Assembly: GCF_002952055.1 (NCBI RefSeq)
Contig: NZ_CP021255.1
Span: 124,001-188,000, forward strand
DNA: 64,000 bases
Origin: Desulfobulbus oralis
GTDB lineage: Bacteria > Desulfobacterota > Desulfobulbia > Desulfobulbales > Desulfobulbaceae
Direction of reading: 5' to 3'
In this document: positions 1 to 8,838 of the stretch, one piece after another
Layout of the letters: every line of letters starts with the position of its first letter
Numbering within the stretch: position 1 is the stretch's first letter
Notes under the pieces: model-generated
Databases searched by the model: none
What the model saw: only the letters and a program-made list of their open reading frames with translations
Told to the model about the DNA's origin: nothing
Program-made: the position numbers and the translations under genes

Positions 1-1548
1 CGCCGGGCTTTCCCGCGTAAAATGGTGCAGCAGAGCGCTCACCAGATCAGCAATGGTATGGCGTTCCGGCATGATGGCGACCGGGAGGCCGTATTCGGCA
101 ATGGTTTTGGCCGTCACCGGGCCGATGGCCGCGAGCCTGACCCGAGCCAGCGCCTGCCGCAGGGCCGCTTCGTTTTCGCAGGCCAAAAGGGCAAAGCAGT
201 TGCGCACCGTGGAGGAGCTGGTGAAGGTGATGCAATCGACCGCTCCCGCATCCAGCGCGGCCTGCAGTTCCGCGCCGGCTTCCGTGGCCGGCACGGTTTC
301 GTAGGCCGGCACGACCATGACCGTCGCGCCGGCGGCACGCAGCTTGTCCGGCAGGATTTTGCCGGCCTGCGCAGCCTGCGGCAGCAGAAAACGCTGGCCC
401 TGGGCAAAGCCGCTGGCAATCAGGGCCTCGGCCAGCGCCTCGCCCGTGTATTTTTCCGGCAGGAAATCGGCCCGGAGCCCGAAAGGCCGGAGCGCCTTTG
501 CCGTGGAGGAGCCCACCGCGGCGATGCGCAGGCCGTACAGGGCGCGGCTGTCCTGCCCCGCCTGCTGCAGGCGGCGGAAGAAATGCTGCACCGTATTCGG
601 GCTGGTGAAAAGCAGCCAGTCAAAATCGGCCAGCCGCTCCAGGGCCGCGTCAAGCTGACTGTAATCCGCCAGCTCGCGCACCTCGATGGTCGGGCATTCC
701 AGGCAATCCGCACCCAGATTTTCGAGCTGGCTCACCAGGGCGCTCGCCTGCTCCCGGGTGCGGGTCACCACGATGCGCCGGCCAAAGAGCGGCCGCTTTT
801 CAAACCAGTTGATGCAGCCCCGCGCCTGCACCACCTCGCCCACAATAACGAGCGCAGGCGGTTTGATGGCCGCCGCCCGCACCCGATCGCCGATGTCGGC
901 CAGGGTGCCGATGACCGATTCCTGCTGTGGCATGGAGGCCCAGCGCACCACGGCTGCCGGGGTTTCCGGCCTGCGCCCGGCGGCCATCAGCTTCTGGGCG
1001 ATATCGGGCAGATTCTTGATGCCCATATAGATGACCAGGGTGCCTGCGCCGGTGGCCAGTTTGTTCCAGTCGATGTTGGAAAGGGGCTTGTCCGGGTCTT
1101 CGTGGCCGGTGATGAAGGCCACGGAGGCGGTATACCTCCGGTGCGTGATGGGAATGCCGGTGTAGGTGGCGGCCGCGGAAGCGGCGGTCACGCCGGGCAC
1201 GGCCTCGAAGGCTATGCCATAGGCCGCCAGTTCCTCTATCTCCTCGCCGCCCCGGCCAAAGATGAAGGGATCGCCGCCCTTGAGCCGCACCACCGTCCTG
1301 CCGGCCCTGGCATGCTCGACCAACAGCCTGTTGATGTGCTCCTGGGTGCAGGCATGCAGACCGCCGCCCTTTTTGCCCACATAGATCCGAATGCAGTCTT
1401 TGGGCGCGTGGCGCAGGAGCTTCGCGTTGGCGAGATAGTCATAGACCACGACCTCGGCCTGTTGCAGGAGTTCCCTGCCGCGCAGGGTCAGCAAACCCGG
1501 ATCGCCCGGGCCCGCGCCAACCAGATACACCTTGCCCTCATGCTGCAT
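1..1548 (-). CDS. cobA-hemD: Fused uroporphyrinogen-III C-methyltransferase / uroporphyrinogen-III synthase (3' end cut by window)
   Basis: This bifunctional tetrapyrrole enzyme closes hydroxymethylbilane to uroporphyrinogen III (HemD half) and methylates it to precorrin-2 (SUMT half), feeding siroheme, cobalamin and heme routes in the cytoplasm. The N-terminal half (about residues 5-245) shows the SUMT motifs VGAGPGDPGLLTL and GGDPFIFGRGGEE; the HemD half starts near residue 258 (RIVVTRTREQ). The frame stays open to base 1, after 516 codons, so the stop lies just outside; that is about the usual length of this fusion. ATG 1548 is preceded by GGAGG at a good distance. It lies 29 bases downstream of hemC in the same operon. 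The fusion is common in Desulfobacterota and Firmicutes. The identity is secure. Confidence 0.93.
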   Translation of the reverse strand, partial: MQHEGKVYLVGAGPGDPGLLTLRGRELLQQAEVVVYDYLANAKLLRHAPKDCIRIYVGKKGGGLHACTQEHINRLLVEHARAGRTVVRLKGGDPFIFGRGGEEIEELAAYGIAFEAVPGVTAASAAATYTGIPITHRRYTASVAFITGHEDPDKPLSNIDWNKLATGAGTLVIYMGIKNLPDIAQKLMAAGRRPETPAAVVRWASMPQQESVIGTLADIGDRVRAAAIKPPALVIVGEVVQARGCINWFEKRPLFGRRIVVTRTREQASALVSQLENLGADCLECPTIEVRELADYSQLDAALERLADFDWLLFTSPNTVQHFFRRLQQAGQDSRALYGLRIAAVGSSTAKALRPFGLRADFLPEKYTGEALAEALIASGFAQGQRFLLPQAAQAGKILPDKLRAAGATVMVVPAYETVPATEAGAELQAALDAGAVDCITFTSSSTVRNCFALLACENEAALRQALARVRLAAIGPVTAKTIAEYGLPVAIMPERHTIADLVSALLHHFTRESPA

Positions 1549-1577
1549 GGGATCGATCCTCCAGATCGCAGAAGAAA

Positions 1578-2519
1578 TCAGGATAAGGGGCCTTGATACA
1601 CCGCTTCGAGAATGGCCCTGCCGCCCCGGGCCAAAAGCGCTTCAGCCAGCTCGCGGCCCAGGTTTTCGGCCCCGGAGCGTGCCGAGGAGCGGGTTTCCCG
1701 CAAAACGGTCTTGCCATCCGCCGTGGCGATGAGGCCGCTCAGCTCGACCCGCCCGGCATGCAGGGTGGCGTAGGCGCCGATCGGCACCTGACAGCCGCCT
1801 TCGAGCCGGGTCAGGAAGGCTCGTTCCGCCGCAACCGTGACGGCGGTTTCGGCATGGTGCAATGGCAGAATCCGCTCCAGGAGCACGGCATCCGAGCGCC
1901 TCATCTCAATGCCCAGGGCGCCCTGCCCCACGGCAGGCAACATGGTTTCAGGCGCCATGTTGGCCGTGATGCGCGCCTCCAGTCCCAATCTCCTGAGCCC
2001 GGCGGCAGCCAGCATGATGGCGTCAAAGTCGCCGCGGTCCAGCTTCTGCAGGCGCGTGCCCACATTGCCGCGCAAATCCCGCAGGTCCAGATCGGGCCTG
2101 AGCGCCAGCAACTGGGCCTTGCGCCGCAGGCTGGAGGTACCCAGCGTCGCGCCCCGGGGCAGCTCGTCCAGCCCGGCGAATTTCCGCGACACAAAGGCGT
2201 CCTGCGGCACTTCCCGCTCCGGCACCACAGCGATGTGCAGCGCCGCCGGCAGCACCGCAGGCACATCCTTCATGGAATGCACTGCCAGATCAATGCGCCC
2301 ATCCAGCAGCGCTTCCTCGATTTCCTTGACGAAAAGGCCCTTGCCGCCCACCCTGGCCAGGGGCACATCCAGAATGCGGTCGCCTTTGGTGCTGATGCGC
2401 ACCAGCTCCACGTCCGCCTCCGGCACCAGCTCCCGAATCCTGCCGCCCACCCACTCGGCCTGTACCAGCGCGAGCTGGCTGGCCCGTGTGCCGATGCGTA
2501 TCCTTTGCGGCCTGCTCAT
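1578..2519 (-). CDS. hemC: Porphobilinogen deaminase (hydroxymethylbilane synthase)
   Basis: HemC polymerises four porphobilinogens into hydroxymethylbilane on a covalent dipyrromethane cofactor. The 313-residue product is full length. Visible landmarks are IGTRASQLALVQA at the N-terminus, the HSMKD substrate loop near residue 81, GTSSLRR near 127, LRGNVGTRL near 149, and the cofactor cysteine in GGCQVPIGAY (Cys243). Its ATG overlaps the stop of the upstream unknown gene by ATGA, and cobA-hemD follows after 29 bases, so the three are translationally coupled steps of one operon supplying uroporphyrinogen III. Confidence 0.97.
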   Translation of the reverse strand: MSRPQRIRIGTRASQLALVQAEWVGGRIRELVPEADVELVRISTKGDRILDVPLARVGGKGLFVKEIEEALLDGRIDLAVHSMKDVPAVLPAALHIAVVPEREVPQDAFVSRKFAGLDELPRGATLGTSSLRRKAQLLALRPDLDLRDLRGNVGTRLQKLDRGDFDAIMLAAAGLRRLGLEARITANMAPETMLPAVGQGALGIEMRRSDAVLLERILPLHHAETAVTVAAERAFLTRLEGGCQVPIGAYATLHAGRVELSGLIATADGKTVLRETRSSARSGAENLGRELAEALLARGGRAILEAVYQGPLS

Positions 2520-3475
2520 GACCCCGCCTCCATGGCATCCATCAGCGCCGCCGCCAGCAGGGGCAGCATCAGCTCGTGATGGCCTGTGAAGTGAAAACCG
2601 CGACCACCTTCCTGTGTAGGCCGCTGCACCACGTTGACGGCAGGCCGGTATTGCCGCATGAAATCGAAGTTGGCCGTCGTAAAGTGCCGGACCTCATAAC
2701 CCAGATTGCGCACCACGGTCAGGGCCTTCAGAAAAACCTCCGGCAGGAGCACGGCCGAACCGAAATTGAGGTAGGCCCCGCCTTCCAGGCCGCTCGCCAG
2801 CCTGCAAAAGAGCCGAAAATCGTGAAGGCTCGCCTGGCCTATGGCCGCGCCGTCCGCCCCGGGATGAATATGAATGATGTCCGTGCCCACAGCCACGTGC
2901 ACGGTGACTGGAATATTCAGGCGGGCCGCTGTGGCCAGCAGGCTGGAGCCGTTGTAGGGGAAAGCGTGGGCCAGCAGCATTTCGCCCACGCCCTGGCCAA
3001 TGCCCACACCCCTCCGGGCCGCATCCACGATGGCCCCATTCAAAAGCGCTCCGGTTTCCGCGGCCGCGCCAAAGGCGCCCGAACCCAGGACCGCAGCCAC
3101 GTCTTCCGAGGTTTTGCCCGCCATGGCGAGTTCTGCATCGTGAATGATGCCCGCGCCGTTCAGGGCGAGCGCGTCGATCAGTCCGGCCTGCATCAGGCCG
3201 ATCAGCACCGGGTTCAGGCCGACCTTGATCACATGCGCGCCCAGGCCCACGAGAATCGGCCGCTGGTGCCGTTTGGCTTCGACCAGGCGATGCACCAGCT
3301 CCGGAAAATCCCTGCCCGCAAGCTGCCGTGGCAGGGCCGCCATCCACTCGCGCATCGTCATGCCTGCTTGCGGGGCCCTGGCAAAATCGGCCACGCCGAG
3401 CTTGGACGGCCGATCGTGGAGGGAATAGGTGTGCAGCGCGGAAAAATCCAGCGGTTCTACGGAATATCGACTCAT
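2516..3475 (-). CDS. Conserved protein of unknown function in the heme operon
   Basis: A 319-residue soluble protein that I cannot assign firmly. It has long glycine-rich stretches, GLGAHVIKVGLNP near residue 80, LNGAGIIHDAELAMAGKTSEDV near 105 and a His-rich segment GTDIIHIHPGAD near 200, which suggest a Rossmann-like nucleotide-binding fold. A distant link to deoxyhypusine-synthase-like proteins is a guess only. The start was set at the ATG whose A-T-G-A overlaps the gmhA stop; the open frame extends five codons further upstream. Its own stop overlaps the hemC start in the same way. Tight coupling between gmhA and hemC shows co-expression, not function. Confidence 0.75.
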   Translation of the reverse strand: MSRYSVEPLDFSALHTYSLHDRPSKLGVADFARAPQAGMTMREWMAALPRQLAGRDFPELVHRLVEAKRHQRPILVGLGAHVIKVGLNPVLIGLMQAGLIDALALNGAGIIHDAELAMAGKTSEDVAAVLGSGAFGAAAETGALLNGAIVDAARRGVGIGQGVGEMLLAHAFPYNGSSLLATAARLNIPVTVHVAVGTDIIHIHPGADGAAIGQASLHDFRLFCRLASGLEGGAYLNFGSAVLLPEVFLKALTVVRNLGYEVRHFTTANFDFMRQYRPAVNVVQRPTQEGGRGFHFTGHHELMLPLLAAALMDAMEAGS

Positions 3476-4077
3476 GCCGGCTCCGCGCACAGGGCCCGCT
3501 CCACCAGCTCACACAGCAGGTGTTCAATAAAGAGATGGCATTCCTGAATCTGCGGCGTGGCCTCGCAGGGCACGTTCAGTACCAGATCACAGAGTGGCGC
3601 CAGTCTGCCGCCCGGGCTTTTCAGGCCGCCGGTGAGTGCCGCGCAGGGCATCCCGATCCGGCGCGCCGCCAGCACCCCCCGAAGCACATTCTCCGAATTG
3701 CCGGAGGTGGAAATGGCCAGGGCCAGATCCGCCTTTTTGCCCAGAGCCTCGATCTGCCTGGCAAACACGTCTTCAAAGGCGAAATCGTTGGCAATGGCCG
3801 TGAGGACCGAGGAATCGGTGGTCAGCGCCAGCGCCGCGAGCGGCCGCCGGTTCAGAAGGAAGCGATTCACAAACTCCGCCGCAAAGTGCTGGGCATCCGC
3901 CGCGCTGCCGCCATTGCCGAAGACGAGCATCTTGCCGCCGGCTTCGAGGCTCTGCCGCATCATGGTCGCGAGCCGCTGCAAATCGGCAGCCTGCGCCGCC
4001 ACGAAATCTTCCTTGGCCGCCACGGAGGCACGGAGCCTTGTACGAATCAGGGAGACTGCATCCATTGTCAATCCCAT
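3472..4077 (-). CDS. gmhA: Phosphoheptose isomerase (SIS domain)
   Basis: GmhA converts D-sedoheptulose 7-phosphate to D-glycero-D-manno-heptose 7-phosphate, the first step to the heptose of the lipopolysaccharide inner core. The 201-residue protein is one SIS domain: FGNGGSAADAQHFAAE near residue 50, the ISTSGNSENV phosphate loop near 120, and ALTGG near 145, followed by the C-terminal helix with E and H residues (IQECHLFIEHLLCE) expected of the zinc-dependent active site. Another ATG four codons downstream is a possible start. It overlaps the next gene by 4 bases. Together with waaA at 21548 it indicates an LPS-bearing outer membrane. Confidence 0.9.
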   Translation of the reverse strand: MGLTMDAVSLIRTRLRASVAAKEDFVAAQAADLQRLATMMRQSLEAGGKMLVFGNGGSAADAQHFAAEFVNRFLLNRRPLAALALTTDSSVLTAIANDFAFEDVFARQIEALGKKADLALAISTSGNSENVLRGVLAARRIGMPCAALTGGLKSPGGRLAPLCDLVLNVPCEATPQIQECHLFIEHLLCELVERALCAEPA

Positions 4078-4147
4078 GAAAAAGCGCCCTGCCCGGGAGC
4101 CCGGATCAGGCCAACAGGGTCAAGGCGCTGTCGACGTGGCAAAGGTC

Positions 4148-4822
4148 TCAGGCCAACTGTTTGAGAATCAGCCCGGTCACCTCCTGGATCGGCACGGAGC
4201 CGTCCACGGAAATCACCTTGACATTGCCCTTTTTCTTGAAATAGTCGACCGCCGCCATGGTGCCGGTCTTGTCGTCATAGTAGATGTCATGACGCTTGTT
4301 GATGGCCGCCTCGTCCTGATCGTCGGCACGGGTGCTCAGCTCGCCGCCGCAGACCCGGCAAACCAGCTTGCCGTCCTTCTCCGCCGGCCTGATGGCGTCG
4401 ATGGCGATATGATTCGGGTGATTGTTGTCGTTGACGCAGAGGCGGCGGCCCATAATGCGATCCCGGGCGATTTTGCGCTCCAGAACGATTTCGACCACAT
4501 AGTCGAGCCGCATGCCGGAACTCTCCAGGGCCTTGTCCAGCGCCTCGGCCTGGGCCAGAGAACGGGGAAAGCCGTCCAGGAGCCAGCCTTTATCCTTGGA
4601 TTTCGCGAGCGTTTCCAAAACCATCGGGATGGTGATGTCGTCCGGCACCAGGTCGCCGCGATCGATATAGGCCTTGGCCTTTTTGCCCAGCTCCGTGCCG
4701 CCCTTGATGTGACTTCTGAAAATGGCGCCGGACTCGATGTGGTCCATGCCGTACTTCTCTTTCAGAATCGCGCCCTGGGTGCCCTTGCCGCTGCCGTTCG
4801 GTCCAAAGATCAGAATATTCAT
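4148..4822 (-). CDS. adk: Adenylate kinase with metal-binding lid
   Basis: Adk interconverts ATP plus AMP and two ADP. The 224-residue product has the P-loop GPNGSGKGTQG at residues 7-17, the AMP-site SGAIFR near 32 and WLLDGFPRS near 80. The lid contains Cys-x5-His (LCVNDNNH) and later Cys-x2-Cys (CRVC), a three-Cys one-His site of the sort described for adenylate kinase of Desulfovibrio gigas, rather than four cysteines. The start at 4822 was chosen because AAGGAG stands 4 bases before it; the frame could run to 4912 but that extension has no family support. It leads the gmhA-hemC operon, 70 bases upstream of gmhA. Confidence 0.95.
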   Translation of the reverse strand: MNILIFGPNGSGKGTQGAILKEKYGMDHIESGAIFRSHIKGGTELGKKAKAYIDRGDLVPDDITIPMVLETLAKSKDKGWLLDGFPRSLAQAEALDKALESSGMRLDYVVEIVLERKIARDRIMGRRLCVNDNNHPNHIAIDAIRPAEKDGKLVCRVCGGELSTRADDQDEAAINKRHDIYYDDKTGTMAAVDYFKKKGNVKVISVDGSVPIQEVTGLILKQLA

Positions 4823-5167
4823 GCCGCTCCTTGCATGTTGAGAGATGGCGGATTGGCCGCCGGTAAAGGTGAAAAACAAGTTGGCCCCGACTATAACCGG
4901 CTTTTTTGACATCTGTCACGAAAATTGAAAAAGTTCCGGGCAACCGCTACATGGGACGCGCCGATCTCCCAGGCAGGCTGCGCCTTGGCGGCCACGCTGC
5001 CGTGTCCCTGTCCCGATCTTGCCAGCAGACTCATGCCAAAAGGCGCCGTATCCGCCCAGACCGGGGCGCCCGTCCGCGTATCTTTTGACAAGAGCTCGCA
5101 AAGCAGGTAGAAAAGCGGGCATATGTTGCAGTCAATCAGCTTTTATACCGTTATGAACGGGAGCACT
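4823..5167. other. Intergenic region between divergent adk and hom
   Basis: These 345 bases separate two divergent genes and should hold both promoters. Several short frames cross it but none has a ribosome binding site or a recognisable product. I see no convincing riboswitch or terminator. Confidence 0.5.
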
Positions 5168-6478
5168 ATGCAAGACATCAAGGTAGGACTGATCGGTTTT
5201 GGCACCGTGGGCCAGGGACTTGCGGAAACGCTGCACTCGCAGGAAAACAGGCTGACCAAGCGCACCGGCATGAAAATCGGCATCAAAACCATTGCCGACA
5301 CACGTGCCAGGGCGCTGCCCGCCCATCTTGAGCACATCCATCTGACCCAGGATGCCAGGGATATTCTTGCCGATCCGGAAATCGACATCGTGGTCGAACT
5401 GATCGGCGGCATGGAGCCGGCCAAGACTTTTCTCCTGGAGGCCATTGCCGCCGGCAAACACGTGGTCACGGCCAACAAGGCGCTTCTGGCCCAGACGGGC
5501 TCGGAAATCTTCCGGAAAGCCGCCGAAAAGGGTGTGGCCGTGGGCTTCGAGGCCAGCGTGGGCGGCGGCATTCCCGTCATCAAGGCGCTGCGCGAAGGCC
5601 TGGTCGCAAACCGCATTCTGGCCATCAGCGGCATCATGAACGGCACGGCCAACTACATCTTAAGCCGCATGACCGACGAGGGCATTCCCTTTGCCGAGGT
5701 GCTGGCCGAGGCGCAGAAACTGGGCTTTGCCGAGGCCGACCCGAGCTACGACGTGGACGGCATCGACACGGCCCACAAGCTGGCCATTCTGATGAGCATG
5801 GCCTATGGCATCCACATCACGAACCGGGAAATCAGCACCGAAGGCATCCGGAACATCGAGCCGGTGGACATCGAAATGGCGCGGGAATTCGGCTTTCGCA
5901 TCAAGCTGCTGGCCATTAGCCGCAACCACGGCGAGCACGTGGAAGCGAGGGTGCATCCCACCATGGTGCCGGGGGACAAGCTGCTGGCCAGCATCAACGG
6001 CGCCTATAACGCCATCCAGTTCAAGGGCGACTGCGTGGGCGACATCCTGCTCTGCGGCCTGGGTGCGGGCAAGATGCCGACCGGCAGCGCGGTGGCCGCC
6101 GATGTGGTGGACATTGCGCGCGACATCGCCTGCAATTCCGTGGGCCGGGTGCCGCCGCTCTCCTACCAGCTTTCCCAGTTTGCACCGCGCCGCATCACCG
6201 GCATGGACGAGCTTTTTGGGCCCTACTATTTCCGTTTTACGGTGAAAGACGAGCCAGGCGTGCTGGCAAGCATTGCCGGCGTCCTGAGTGCACAGGGCAT
6301 CAGCATTGCCTCGGTCATCCAGAAGGGCCGCAGGGGCCAAGAAGCGGCGGTGCCGCTCGTGATTCTCACCCATGCGGCCAGGGAATCCGACGTGGAGCAG
6401 GCCCTGACCCGCATCGGCAAGCTGGATGCCGTGCTCGCTCCGGTGGTGAAGATCCGCATCCTCGAGCAAGAACAGTGA
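5168..6478 (+). CDS. hom: Homoserine dehydrogenase
   Basis: Hom reduces aspartate semialdehyde to homoserine, the branch point to threonine and methionine. The 436-residue protein has the NAD(P)-binding motif GFGTVGQG near residue 10, the catalytic-domain segment VTANKALLA near 105, SGIMNGTANYIL near 158 and a C-terminal ACT domain (about 350-430, DEPGVLASIAGVLSAQGISI) for feedback control. ATG 5168 was preferred over the upstream ATG 5123 because GGGAG lies just before it and the family starts here. The next gene begins 3 bases after its stop, so both are cotranscribed. Confidence 0.96.
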   Translation: MQDIKVGLIGFGTVGQGLAETLHSQENRLTKRTGMKIGIKTIADTRARALPAHLEHIHLTQDARDILADPEIDIVVELIGGMEPAKTFLLEAIAAGKHVVTANKALLAQTGSEIFRKAAEKGVAVGFEASVGGGIPVIKALREGLVANRILAISGIMNGTANYILSRMTDEGIPFAEVLAEAQKLGFAEADPSYDVDGIDTAHKLAILMSMAYGIHITNREISTEGIRNIEPVDIEMAREFGFRIKLLAISRNHGEHVEARVHPTMVPGDKLLASINGAYNAIQFKGDCVGDILLCGLGAGKMPTGSAVAADVVDIARDIACNSVGRVPPLSYQLSQFAPRRITGMDELFGPYYFRFTVKDEPGVLASIAGVLSAQGISIASVIQKGRRGQEAAVPLVILTHAARESDVEQALTRIGKLDAVLAPVVKIRILEQEQ

Positions 6479-6481
6479 CCC

Positions 6482-7705
6482 ATGAAATACATTCTGCTGA
6501 TTGGCGACGGCATGGGCGACGTGCCGGTGGCAGCCCTGGGGGGCAGAACGCCTCTGGAGGCCGCGCCCACCCCCACGCTGGACCGGCTGGCCAGGGCGGG
6601 CGAACTGCTCATGGTGCAGACCGTGCCCGAGGGCCTGCCGCCGGGCAGCGATGTGGCGAATCTGGCACTCCTGGGCTATCAGCCTTCCGAGGTGTACACC
6701 GGCCGCGCACCCCTGGAGGCGGCCAGCATGGGCATTGCCCAGGCCGATACGGACATCGACTTCCGCTGCAATCTGATCAATATCCAGCGTCAGGGCGAGC
6801 GGATGCTCATGGTGGACTACAGTGCCGGCCACATCACGACCGCCGAGGCCCGGGAGTTGATTCTGGCCCTGCAGGCGGCCTGCGGCAACCCGGCCCTGAC
6901 CCTGCATCCGGGCGTGGGCTACCGGCACCTGCTGGCGCTGCACAACACGCCGCTGCCCAGGGATTTCACAACAACTCCGCCCCATGACCACTGCGGCAGG
7001 GATGTATCCGCTTTCTTCGCCGAATACGCCAAGGTGCCAGCGCTGGCCGCGCTCTATGCCAGGGGGCCGGAAATTCTGGCGGCACAGCCGGTGAACCAAA
7101 AACGGCAGGCAGCCGGCAAAAGGCCGGCCAATTTCTTCTGGCTCTGGGGCGAAGGCAAAAGGCCCCGCATGGATACCTTTGCGGAGCGCTGCGGCCTCCG
7201 GGGCGGCATGGTCTCCGCCGTGGACCTGCTGAAGGGCATCGGCAAGCTGAGCGGGCTCCAGGTGGTGGATGTGCCCGGGGCGACCGGTTATCTGGATACC
7301 AACTATGCGGGCAAGGCGGCGGCCGCGCTGGAGATTCTTGAAGAGGCCGATTTTGTGGCTGTGCATGTGGAGGCGCCGGACGAATGCGGACATCAGGGTC
7401 TGGCTGCCGAAAAAATGCAGGCGGTGGCCGACTACGACGCCAAAATCGTGCGGCCCATTGTGGAGGGTATGGAACGCCGCGGCGAACCGTTCCGGCTGGT
7501 GGCGACGATGGACCACTACACGCCGCTGCATCTGCGCACGCACGTGAGCTGGCCGGTGCCCATGCTGCTCTACGATTCCAGAAGCCGGGCCACGGATGGG
7601 CTGGCCTACACCGAGGCGAACGCGGCCAGGGCTGTGGAAAAAAGCGGCAGGCGCTTTGCCAGCGGCGCCGACTTCTTCCGCTACTTTGTGGAGCAAAGGC
7701 GGTGA
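6482..7705 (+). CDS. ApgM-family phosphoglycerate mutase-like protein, possibly the homoserine kinase
   Basis: A 407-residue member of the alkaline-phosphatase superfamily, archaeal-type cofactor-independent phosphoglycerate mutase branch. It opens with the metal-binding motif LIGDGMGD, followed by PGSDVANLALLGY (active-site Ser region, near residue 58), DYDAKIV near 318 and MDHYTPLHLRTH near 345 with the metal-binding histidine. It starts 3 bases after hom. No thrB is present beside hom, and members of this family linked to hom have been proposed to act as homoserine kinase; that role is inference from context. The family call is firm, the substrate is not. Confidence 0.85.
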   Translation: MKYILLIGDGMGDVPVAALGGRTPLEAAPTPTLDRLARAGELLMVQTVPEGLPPGSDVANLALLGYQPSEVYTGRAPLEAASMGIAQADTDIDFRCNLINIQRQGERMLMVDYSAGHITTAEARELILALQAACGNPALTLHPGVGYRHLLALHNTPLPRDFTTTPPHDHCGRDVSAFFAEYAKVPALAALYARGPEILAAQPVNQKRQAAGKRPANFFWLWGEGKRPRMDTFAERCGLRGGMVSAVDLLKGIGKLSGLQVVDVPGATGYLDTNYAGKAAAALEILEEADFVAVHVEAPDECGHQGLAAEKMQAVADYDAKIVRPIVEGMERRGEPFRLVATMDHYTPLHLRTHVSWPVPMLLYDSRSRATDGLAYTEANAARAVEKSGRRFASGADFFRYFVEQRR

Positions 7706-7716
7706 ACAAACTCGCA

Positions 7717-8178
7717 ATGGCTCTTGTGGAGCCGATTTTTACCACCACGTACCGGGTCATTTACGGCGACACCGACGCTGCCGGCGTCATGTACAACGCC
7801 AACTATCTGCGGCTCTTTGAAATCGGCCGCACCGAAATGATGCGCGCCTGGGCCATGTCCTACCGGGAGATGGAGGCATTGGGCTGCGTGCTGCCTGTCA
7901 CCGAGAGCTATCTGCGCTTCAAGGCTTCGGCCCGCTATGATGACCTGGTCGAAATCGCGGTCGCGCTGGCCGGGGCCAACCGCCTGACCTGCCGCTTCCA
8001 CTACCAGATCAGCCGCAGAGAGCGCGACGGCGGAACGACGCTTCTGACCAGGGGCTTCACCGCGCACGCCTGTGTGGATCGCAAGGGCGCGCTGAGCGCC
8101 TTCCCCCAGGTGATTCGAGATGCCATCGCCCCCATTCTGGAGCGGCAAAGGCAGAGCCCCGCGTCAACAACCCCATAA
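7717..8178 (+). CDS. YbgC/FadM-type acyl-CoA thioesterase
   Basis: A single hot-dog domain of the 4-hydroxybenzoyl-CoA thioesterase class that hydrolyses acyl-CoA esters. The motif YGDTDAAGVMYNANYLRLFE carries the catalytic Asp and the helix that follows it. The product is 153 residues from ATG 7717; a GTG at 7702 overlapping the upstream stop is an alternative start that adds five residues. Neither start has an ideal ribosome binding site. It is the last gene of the hom unit and is followed by a tRNA promoter. The physiological substrate cannot be told from sequence. Confidence 0.85.
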   Translation: MALVEPIFTTTYRVIYGDTDAAGVMYNANYLRLFEIGRTEMMRAWAMSYREMEALGCVLPVTESYLRFKASARYDDLVEIAVALAGANRLTCRFHYQISRRERDGGTTLLTRGFTAHACVDRKGALSAFPQVIRDAIAPILERQRQSPASTTP

Positions 8179-8194
8179 AAACTCTGCAAATCCC

Positions 8195-8222
8195 TTGACA
8201 TCACGGCATCTCCTGGTATACT
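8195..8222 (+). promoter_or_regulatory. Sigma-70 type promoter of tRNA-fMet
   Basis: A perfect -35 TTGACA at 8195-8200 and a TATACT -10 at 8217-8222, 16 bases apart, stand directly before the tRNA at 8235. Confidence 0.75.
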
Positions 8223-8234
8223 TGCCCTTTGTGA

Positions 8235-8311
<77 letters not shown>

Positions 8312-8322
8312 GTACATTCTAA

Positions 8323-8356
8323 GGACTTGCGGACTGAACTCTGCAGGTCCTTTTTT
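8323..8356 (+). terminator. Intrinsic terminator of tRNA-fMet
   Basis: An 8-base-pair stem (GGACTTGC with GCAGGTCC, one G-T pair) around a 12-base loop is followed directly by six T. Confidence 0.9.
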
Positions 8357-8666
8357 CTTTGCCAGATCCCGGCAGGCGCATGAGGGCGACTGCCGGCCCA
8401 AGCTGTGATCGGTTCAGATGTTCTGCTCGACTTTGGCAAAACCGGGCATGCAGAGCGTCTGCCCGGCAAAACGTCTGCTTCTTTGATGCCATGGCTTTGG
8501 CCGCAATGCGCACCGCGAAGCTAATGGGCGCTTTTTTTCTGCAGCCATTGCCAAGCCTGCCCGCCGGGGCAAAAAGTTTGAAGCGGGCGGGGGAGTGGCG
8601 GGCCGTTCACACCGTTGCCTGCCCTTGCCGGCAGGCAACCATTTTTTCAAAGGGCGCTGGAACAAA
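8357..8666. other. Gene-free stretch between two tRNA units
   Basis: About 310 bases between the tRNA-fMet and tRNA-Ala terminators. Short frames cross it on both strands but none has a start context or product I recognise. I see nothing functional in it. Confidence 0.4.
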
Positions 8667-8701
8667 ACAAGGGCTTACGGTTAAAAACCGTAAACCCTTG
8701 T
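8667..8701 (-). terminator. Terminator of tRNA-Ala
   Basis: A long hairpin, ACAAGGG plus TTACGGTT pairing with their complements across a single A mismatch, flanked by T or A runs on both sides. It lies just past the 3' end of the tRNA on the minus strand and could work in both directions. Confidence 0.85.
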
Positions 8702-8707
8702 TTTTAT

Positions 8708-8783
<76 letters not shown>

Positions 8784-8809
8784 TTCTCTTGTGCGGGAAA
8801 ATTGGCATT

Positions 8810-8838
8810 CTGATACCATCCCAAAGTCTGGCTGTCAA
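8810..8838 (-). promoter_or_regulatory. Promoter of tRNA-Ala
   Basis: On the minus strand TTGACA (8838-8833) is followed after 17 bases by TATCAG (8815-8810), 27 bases before the tRNA. Confidence 0.6.

Noticed and set aside
22-1596. A 524-codon open frame on the plus strand
   Set aside because: It is antisense to cobA-hemD, has no recognisable motif, and arises from the GC-rich third positions of the real gene. The same holds for long antisense frames at 5660-7717, 20489-22891, 25652-28417, 28374-30056, 43125-45509 and 56426-58798.
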